A DNA stretch of 64,000 bases, from NCBI GenBank assembly GCA_030549205.1, contig JAUKTV010000019.1, forward strand, positions 326,602 to 390,601. The letters run 5' to 3'. How positions within the stretch are numbered: the stretch's first letter is position 1; the number at the start of each line of letters is the position of its first letter. A model generated the notes under the pieces. The model saw only the letters and a program-made list of their open reading frames with translations. It ran no database searches and was not told the DNA's origin. Of this stretch, positions 55,367-64,000 are shown piece after piece. This DNA is from Apiosordaria backusii (Eukaryota; Ascomycota; Sordariomycetes; Sordariales; Lasiosphaeriaceae). The translations under genes were made by a program, and so were the position numbers.

Positions 55367-58300
55367 TCTTCTTTATAATTATAGTATATAGTACTAATTA
55401 AAAAGGTTTAGAAAGGTTCAATAGTAAAATAAAGGTATTAAATAGTACTATAAGTAAAGCTTTAATAAAGCCGTTAGTAGGCATTTTCTTTATAGAAAAG
55501 TAGATTATAGTAATAACTTCAGTAAATATAGCCTTTTTAACCTCTTAAAATTAAATTAAAGGATATTTAATTTAGTAATTGTACTTATTATTATAAATAA
55601 TAGCAATAAAGCCTTTATTATTATACAATAGAAAAGTAAGGCCTATAATAGGCTTGGAAATTTCTTAAAAAAGACCTCTAAACTATATAGCTTCTTTAAG
55701 GCCTTTAATAAGCTTAATATATTTAACCTTTAAAGTACTGAAGGACATAGTAGATACTTTCTTAAATTTCTAATTAATAAATCCTTTAATTAAAATAAAC
55801 AGTTAACTATAAGTAGATTTAGTACTTTCTTTATATTTAGCTTAGTTACTATTAATAAAACCGATAGGCTTTAAGTTACTATTAAAATTATAATTAACAG
55901 TATTATAAATACTAAAATAAAGGTAAGAAAATAATGATTTTATAACTTTTAAGTAAATGTTAGTAAACTATATTAAGTATTATAAGAGCTACTAAATGCT
56001 AAAAGCTATATTAAGCTTAGTTTAAACTATAGTATATATTAAAGTACTAATTAGTTATCGATATAAATACTAATTAAAAAGGCTTATAGAGGTTTTAGGC
56101 CTATTGCCTTTACTTATAATTCTAAAGTTTAATAAAAGGAGAATTAACTTAATACTAATTCTAAAGTACTTAACTACCTTTATAATATAGGCCTTTTAAT
56201 AAATTTAAAAGTACTATTAAGGCCTATTACATTTAATTTAAATATTAAGAAAGTAATAAGTAGGACTTAAATCTTCGATATTGTAATACTCCTTTATAGC
56301 GTTCTTTAAAGCTTAAAGCTATAGAGGCTTAGGGCCTATAATTAAGCAGTCGTTAATATAGCTAATAATAAAAATCTTATAGTTTAAGTAAAAATAAGTA
56401 ACTATATTAAAGATAAAGGGCTTAAAACCTAAAGCTTAGGTTATTATAAAGACTTTCTATTATTAAAGGTAAAAAGCCTACTTTAAACTATATAAGGATT
56501 TCTTTAATAAAATAACTTAATCTTTAATAAGGTCTTATCCGGCTACTTTTAATAGTATTATAGTACTGGTATTACTATAAATAAACTTAAATAGTCTTTA
56601 TAGAATTTCGATATAGATATTAAAATCGGTTTTTAAGTTTAAAAAGGTTCCTATAAAGTCTACCTACTTTAAATCCTAATTAAATATAACTGTAAAGGCC
56701 AATATAATTTTTTAAATTAAAAGCCCTATAGTAAAAGTATAGGTCTATTTAAAATCAATTCTAAAAGTCTATTAAAAACCTTAAGTAACTAATTAAGCTT
56801 TAAACTTTACTATAATACTTTATAAATTCTTCTTATCCTTAAAGACTTAGTAATTTATAATAGGCTTCTTCTTAATTTAAAATCAATAGATAAAATAAAA
56901 GGCCTTAGTAATAAAAAGTTAGTATAATTTAATAAAGATAGCCTATAACTATTGCTCTTTTTTAAGGTATTTTAAAGCTTATTTAAAGGTATTAAACTTT
57001 AAAGCCTTTATAAAATAGTACTCTTTATAGTAAGAAACTAAATAAAAAATAAACTTACTATAATCTATATTATTTATAGATATAAATTCTTTATATTACT
57101 TTTATAAAGCTTAAGGTAAAAGGATTTTAATAGTAATAGAAGGTATTATAAGTATTAGAATTATAAACTTAAATAATAACTAAGTAAGTAGTATAGAAGA
57201 TAATTTAAATATTAGGAAATTAGAAATTAGTAGAATAGAGGGACTATAAATAGAAAGCTTAAAGACTTAAATAGTAATATTCTTTTCTAACTTATTAAAG
57301 CAGTTAAAGACCTTTAAAGGACCTATAAGGTTTAAAAGGCCTATAATCTAAGCCAATAGATCCTTATAGAATTTAATAAAGTTAATTTTAATAATTCTTA
57401 TTTAAGCCTAAGTAAATTAAGTAAGTTTAATAATCTAAAATAGCTATAAGTCTTTTTTTAATTCTTTAAAAGGTAAGTTTAAAACCTATAGTTTAATCTT
57501 TAATAAGGATATATACTATAACCTTAATACTTATAGCCCTATAGTTTAAAAGGTTTAATTAATATAGTATTTAAAAAGGTAATAGTTTATTATAAAAAGC
57601 TTAGTAAAGTATAAAATCTTTAAAGCTTTAAGCTATATAATTAATAATTTCTATTATAGAAATAGCTATATATTTTTAAAAAGTAATAAAAAGGCTTAAA
57701 GTTAAAATAGTAACCTTAAAATAGTTTAAAATAACCTTAATAAAGTACTTGGTTAGGCCATTTTAATTGGAAGTTCTAAGGCTTAATATATTAAAGCCAA
57801 TACCTTTTTTAATAAAGTAAGTACTTAAAGAAAGGACATTTTTTCCTCTATTATAATAAAAGTAAGTAAGGTATTACCGGAAGGTATTATTTAAGGCTTT
57901 AAATAGTAAATAAAGTGCTATAACAGTATTATCTTTAATAGTTAATAGCTTAAGAAATTGAAAATAGGTCTTTTAATCTATTATAATTAAACTATAAAGC
58001 TTCTTTAATAATAGAATAGGCTTAATAGTAATAATATCCTTCTTTAAATAGCTTAAAGTAAAAGAAAGGTTTTAAATAAGATTTTTAAAAGGCCTTTAAA
58101 GGATTTTTACAGTATTATAGCTTTTATAAATTAAATCTTTAAGCTTAACCTTTTATAAATTAAATATACCTTTAATAATAAAAAAGGTCTTCTTTAAAAG
58201 GTTAAGACCTATATACTTAAGCTATATATATTAAAGGATAGTTAATTGAACTAAAGTTAATAAAAGCTTATTAAAATCTTTAAAAGACCTATCCTACTTT

Positions 58301-60462
58301 AAAAAGTTAAAAGCTTTAAAAAAGACCTCTTTTAAAAATTTAAAAGCTTTAAAGGCTTTAAAGAAAGTAAGGTAATTACTAAAGTATTATTAGTAAAATA
58401 CTTCCGGTTAAAGTTGGCCTTTAAGGCTAAGGTAGAACTTTAATCTTTTAAAATTTAAAAAGACAATAAGATTACAGTTATTATTAGTAAGCTTTTAATT
58501 ATATAAAGCTCTTTTAATACTATATAGGCAGTCTTTACTAATAATATTTAGTAAAAAAGTAAAAATAAAAAAGGTTTTAATAAAGCTAATAGCTAAAAAA
58601 TAGGCCTTATTATTATAGATTTTAATAAAGAATTGGACTTTTATAGTACCTTTATTAATAATTTTTATAAAGCTACCTTTTATAATTAAAAGCTTAACCT
58701 TTACTTTAATAAGGTTAATAAAAAGGTTTTTATTATTATAAATATAGACTATAAACTTAGTATTAAAAAGCTAGGCTTTTTTTAAAGTTAAGTTAGTATA
58801 GTTAGTTAGGCTAATAGGTATAGAAGGTAAGACTTTAAAGAATAAAGATACTATAAATTTAGTAAAGCTATAGTATTTATAAGGTATAGTTAGCTTTAAA
58901 GGTTTAATACTGTAAAAGCTTATATTAAGGTTAAAGCCTACTATAAAAGAAATTTCTTTAAAATTTTTAAAGTTTTTAATATCCTTTTTCTTTTTATTCT
59001 CCTTTTTTTTTTCTTCTTTTTAATAAGCCTAAGCTCTATAGGGTTCTTTATAAAGGTATTTAAAGCCTTTAAGGCTTTAAAATCCTTAATAAAGGCAATA
59101 TAGAAATAAAGTATAAAAAAGGCTTAAATAACTATAGTATTAAAAATATAGGTTTTAACTAAAAGCTTTTTCTATAAGAATTTCAATATAGGATAGTAAA
59201 AATAGCTAAAATTATATTTATTTTAGTAAATTAAAGCTTTAGAATATTTATATTATAGTAAAAAACTACCTTTTAATAAGTTAAAGTAATAATTAACTTA
59301 ATTAATAAGCTAAATTACAATACTTAAGCTTTAAAGCTTTATAATAAAGGTATTGAACTTAGTATTATATTTAACTACTTTTAATAAACTATTAAATTTA
59401 ATAGTATAGTAAGTTCTATAAAGTTTATTTTAAAGGATAGCTTAAGTAAGGATATACTAAACTTATAATCATTAAAAAAGGGTTACTAAAGAATCTTTAA
59501 CCTTAATAATAAATAGTAGGCTTACTTATAAGGTATTCCGAATAGTAAAAAGAAGGAAGGCTTTTAAATTATCATTTAGTAAATTAGTAACTAACTTAGG
59601 TTTATTTATAAACTTAAAGAAGCTTAAAACCTTTATTTAAATAATAAAAGCCTAATATTAAAAACGCCAGTTCTTAAAACTTAAAAGTTTTTATTTTTTA
59701 ATAAAGTAAAGGACCTGTTTATTAAAATCCTTTATTAAAAGTATAGTAGTTTTTTAGGCAGTTTAATTTAAAGAAAGTACTATAATAGATATAGTAATAG
59801 GGGCCGATAGACCTATATAAATTAAAGTAACTGAAGATAAAGATAATATAGGTAAGTCTATAAAAGGTTTAAAAGAAGACTTAAGGAGGCTTAAAGTAAT
59901 ATATTTTAATAAAAGGCAAATGTTAAAATTATCAATATAGGTATTAACTTAGTTAATTTCAGTATTTAAAGCTTTAATTTAATTAGTAAGACCTACTATA
60001 GTAACCTTAATCTTACTATTAAAGGTAACTATAAGGTTATTCTATAATTACTAAAAGTACTATATAAAGCTAAGGCCTTTAAAAAGGCTAAAAGTCGATA
60101 AAAGGCCAAAGGTCCTTAAAGCTCTAAGGTTTATAGAAAGGTTATATATATCTTTATCCTCTATAGTAAAGGAAGTCGAAGGCTTAAAAAGGAAGTAAAA
60201 GCACTGTTAGAAGTATTAAAACGCTGTTTTTTAGGTCTTTAGTATTTAAAAAGAAAGTAAAAGCACTATTAAAAGTACTAGAATACTATTTCTTAGGTCT
60301 TTAGTACTTAAGAGGAAAGTAAAAGTACTGTTAAAAGTACTAGAACGCTATTTCTTAGGTTTTCAGTAGTTTAAAATAAATATGGCTTATAGGATAAATA
60401 TTATTATAAAAGCTATAAAATAAAGAAATTTACTTAAGTAATATAAGCCTAAGCTTATAACC

Positions 60463-61142
60463 TATTAAGATAGATATCTTATAGGCCTATAGGTATAGAC
60501 TTATATAGAGAATAGTATAGAATATTGAAAGTAAAGAAGGCTTTATTTATAGTATATAATAGTAATTAAGTACTAAAGGAAGGTAAATTATAAAAGTAAT
60601 ACCTTATAATATATAAAAGGTAAATATTATAATATAGGCTTATAAAGTACTATAAAATATAGTAAACTAATATATTAAATTAACTTATTAACTAAAAAAA
60701 TATTATAGTAAATAGTTATAAAGAATAAAACCTATTATAGGTCTTTAGCTCTATATTACTTTCTAAACCTCTCTCTATTTTAAGGTCCAAATACCTATTA
60801 AGTCTACTAACTATAGGGCCTAAATATCTATTAAGTCTACTTAACTATAACGCTTAAATGCCTATTAAGTCTGTTAATTGCAAACTTAACTAACTAGCTA
60901 AGTCTGACTATTAAATATACTAATTAGAAGCTGTTTATAGAGTATAGGGCGCTAACGTTTTACCGTTATAGTACGCTAACTGTCTGGAGCTTCGGGCTAC
61001 TTTAAAGGTCTGAAGACTACTGTAATTACTGTAGCAAAGTGTTAGTAAGCGCTATAATTCTAAGCCATTGGTTATTATTAGCCCTATAGGTTATAGGCCA
61101 AAATACACTGTAAAGTTCACAACTAAGTGCTGTATTTCAACA
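60463..61142 (-). repeat. LTR (5' LTR in the element's orientation), partly preserved
   Basis: 680 bp, aligns without gaps to 54687-55366. Its left part is mutated (TATTAAGATAG), but the last 200 bp keep many C and G bases (GGTTATAGGCCAAAATACACTG), so mutation is uneven along and between the LTRs. Confidence 0.88.
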
Positions 61143-61147
61143 AAAGC
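61143..61147. repeat. Target-site duplication, right copy
   Basis: AAAGC, identical to 54682-54686. Confidence 0.85.
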
Positions 61148-64000
61148 TTTCTTAACTATTATTATTAAATATTAAATTTAAATAATCCTTTATTTAAGTT
61201 ATTTAATAATTTTATATAGTAAATTTGAAAAGCTTGTTATTGGAATATCTATTTTTTAGGCCTAAAGTTAGTAATTTAAGATATTAAAATCTTAGGGATT
61301 AGGAAGGCTTACTAGTCGCCTTAATAATAGCTTTATAACGGCTATTATATATTATTATAGCTATCTATATCCTTTACTATATCGATACTTTTTTAAATTA
61401 TCGATTAAAATATAAAGCTATTTAAATCTTCTCTTACTAAGGTCTATTTATTGAAATTTCTAGGAAGATAGGAAAGTTAAGTATATTGTTCTCTTATTTA
61501 AGTATCTACTAATACCTATTTTCTTTTAAGGTAATAGTTAAAATCTATTTAATAGTTTTATATTTCTTAACGGCATTAGTAGTAAGGATTATAGCTAGTA
61601 TAAATAGTAATGGCTAAATAATAAGTAGTTAGTATATAATATACTTATATAGAATATAAGTTTGCTTAACTTATAGACTTATTAGTACTAATTCCTTAGA
61701 TTATATTTATAGAGACGATTATTACCTTTATACTAGTTTATCGTATATTCTTTTTCTAAACTCTCTCTTTAAACTAAAGTATAATTTCAATTTACTATTG
61801 TATTATTTTACTAATATAACTATATCCTACTGAATTTTAATTTATTAAGTCTCTTTTTATTATAAAAGGCTTATAGCTTTAAGGTTAAAGATATATTAAA
61901 AGCTTTAAAAATATAAAGCAGCTTAACTAATAAATAATAGGAAGAATTAGCCTATTTAAAAGATAAATAATTTACTATCTTAAGCGTAATTAATTAATAA
62001 TAGCCTTAGAAAATTACTGCTTTTTATCTTTTATTTCCTCTTCTATTATTAACATAGATAGTTAAAATAAAAATAATAAATTAAATTATTATAGTTAAAT
62101 TATATATAAGTTTAATCTTAACAGTCTTTACTTATTATATCCTTTAAAGATAAGAACCTTAATAAAGAGGTTTTTAAAGCCTCTATAACTTTATATTTCT
62201 TTTTAATTAATCCTGCCTCTACTTCTTATTTAACGTCTATAATTATATGTCTATATAAAATAGCATTCTCTTATTTCGTAAGTCCTACTAATAAAAACGT
62301 ACTTAATTAAATGGCATCTTCGGCCCTTTTTAATTTTAAATTAAGGTTTCTTTATTGCGGTCGACTTTCTTTTCGAAAGTACTAAACTATTAACCTTTCG
62401 TTACATTCTAAGCTAGCTAGTAAGATAGTAGTTTTAGCTTTATTAGTAATAAATATTATATTATAATATTTAATACACTTAACAATAGTATTTTAAAATA
62501 TTTAAATTTTTAACGAACTTATATTTTTCAAAGTACTTTAAATATTAGTTTAAAGGATAATAGTTAAGTACCTATATAAATATAACTTTAAGTAAATAGC
62601 TTTAAAATTCTTAAAGTGTAAAAAGAAATATAAATAAGTTGCTATTTAGAATTGAAAATAAAGTTTAATAAGTTAAATCTATTATATAAAAACGAGGTAT
62701 TTTATTTTAAGATTTACAGCTTTACCCAAATATGTTAGTTAATTAATATAGTTCTAAATTCTAACTCTATATTTATTATCTTTTTTTAATAAATAATAGT
62801 ATTTAGAAAACTCTACTTTTATACTATATAAAAGGTAATTGAAATACGTACTTTAACGTTGTTAGTATTTAACTACCGTTTATTTGTATTTAACTACCGT
62901 TTATTTTTAAAATCTACTAAAGCTTCTTTTAAACCTTATTATTATTAAGAAACTTTAAATAATTAAGATAGCTGTCTTTAATAGTTCTATTCTATAAAAG
63001 TTATAAGCTAAAGGATTATGCTAATAATAAAGTACGATTTTAATTAATACTATATAATTACTTTCAACTTTAAAATATATCTAATATAGGGTCTTTCCTT
63101 AAGGTTAGAAAGTATATAACTTTTTTCTCTTAATGTAATTTGTATATTCTATCTATTAATATTAAGTCCTTTAAAAATAACCCCCTTATATTTATCCTAT
63201 TTTGGATATAAATAGATAGGTTCTCTATAATCTTTTAACTGAACCTTAATTTAAAATAGAAAATCTATTTTATCAGAGAACGACCTAAAGATCCTATATA
63301 ATTCTATTATTCCTTTTTAAATCTTTATATTCCAACCTTATTAATAAATCGAATATTTATTAATAATCTCTTTAGAAATTAAGACAATACATTTAGCTTA
63401 CTTTCTCTAGAATATATATAATAATAGTTGACTTCTAATTGTATATTTCTTCTTTATAATATACTTAGAGTCATGTTTTTTGCTACTATCTTTTTATATA
63501 TTTGATTTTAGCTTTAAATTTTTATACTTCTATTTAATTTTAAAGGAATTAATAGATTAAGTAGTAAGAGAGTTTTACTTAAGCTTATGGCTATTATTAT
63601 TTATTAAATCGATAAAAACTTTCAGCCGTTTAGGTTAGAGTTTAGTTTTACTATTATCCATACTATCTTTTTTAGTATATTTATTGCTTTTAAAAAAATT
63701 ATATATCGGTAATAAACAGACTTACTTTTTAGAGCTTTAGGGAATAGATAAAGATACTAGTATAGTATTAGAGCTTTTAGCTTCTTTAAGAACTTTAAAT
63801 CGTTCTTTAATTAATTTATTAATTTCTTTTTATATTATATTAATTAGATTATTATAGATAGAGATATTATAGTTGTATTACTTAAAAAGGACAGGATAGG
63901 TTAATTATTTATTAATAGAAGTTTAAAAAAGCTTACCTTTTTATTATATAAGTCTTAATTCATCTCTTACTTTAGTTTCTTTCGAATATCTTTAAAACTT
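61148..64000. repeat. AT-rich block 3, right part (RIP-like), running off the window
   Basis: Continuous AT-rich sequence without frames. It is presumably the continuation of the older repeat into which the copia element inserted. Two adjacent copies of ATTTAACTACCGTTTATTT lie near 62870-62910. No domain can be read. Confidence 0.65.

Larger units (their letters stand above)
54687..61142 (-). mobile_element. Ty1/copia-type LTR retrotransposon, full length, inactivated
   Basis: 6456 bp bounded by two 680-bp direct repeats with TGTTGA start and TCAACA (or RIP-altered) end. It is flanked by identical 5-bp target duplications AAAGC at 54682-54686 and 61143-61147. Coding is on the minus strand: reverse transcriptase traces include a YxDD-type motif (YINDCLIIGP, 56346-56360 for the core), EDLSPTYYFL further on, and SLYSLK-stop-AF before it, in the order seen in copia RT. 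A purine tract (AAAGAAGA on minus) directly precedes the minus-strand 3' LTR. All frames carry many TAA/TAG from C-to-T and G-to-A changes, so it cannot move itself. gag, protease and integrase could not be located with confidence. Confidence 0.88.

Overview
The window looks like a piece of a filamentous ascomycete nuclear genome, probably a sordariomycete, and an accessory (possibly subtelomeric) stretch of it. The evidence is: short introns of about 45-80 nt with GTRNGT donors, CTRAC branch points and YAG acceptors; a con-10 type conidiation gene; a HET-domain gene; fungal-only families (DUF6594, DUF7924, YDR124W-like helical bundle, family 2 polysaccharide synthase); and very AT-rich blocks full of TAA/TAG, as expected from repeat-induced point mutation (RIP). 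No species can be named from the sequence alone.

Layout: 1-950 holds the 3' end of a Ser/Pro-rich protein gene. 1.9-3.0 kb is a broken RNase H-like gene on the minus strand, abutting a first AT-rich block (3.0-6.06 kb). 6.4-28.3 kb is the main GC-balanced gene region: a three-exon unknown protein, a small protein with three SUMO-interacting motifs, a zinc alcohol dehydrogenase, a broken secreted acidic protein gene, two tandem RRM paralogs, a DUF6594 membrane protein, a protein ending in Cys-Cys, con-10, a repeat-bearing acidic ORF, and a long alpha/beta-hydrolase-fold protein with an unusual nucleophile position. 28.3-34.4 kb is damaged: an LRAT/NlpC-like ORF runs into an inverted-repeat element, then a DHA2-type MFS transporter pseudogene is split by a second AT-rich block. 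34.5-39.6 kb carries a pseudokinase-like gene and a YDR124W-like gene. 41.2-46.7 kb is a graveyard: truncated HET gene, AAA-ATPase-family pseudogene, and a family 2 glycosyltransferase missing its catalytic core. 47.6-49.1 kb is an intact DUF7924 gene. A 283-bp TA-flanked MITE lies at 50.3-50.6 kb.

From about 50.95 kb to the end the DNA is one large AT-rich block. Inside it I could delimit a complete Ty1/copia-type LTR retrotransposon (54687-61142) with two 680-bp LTRs, TGTTGA/TCAACA ends and a perfect 5-bp target duplication, coding on the minus strand and inactivated by C-to-T/G-to-A changes.

The genes do not form a recognisable biosynthetic pathway. The common theme is genome defence and decay: RIP-like nonsense mutations, transposon footprints, and loss of non-self-recognition and secreted or surface genes beside intact housekeeping-like and developmental genes. 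All exon boundaries were worked out by eye from splice signals and frame continuity.
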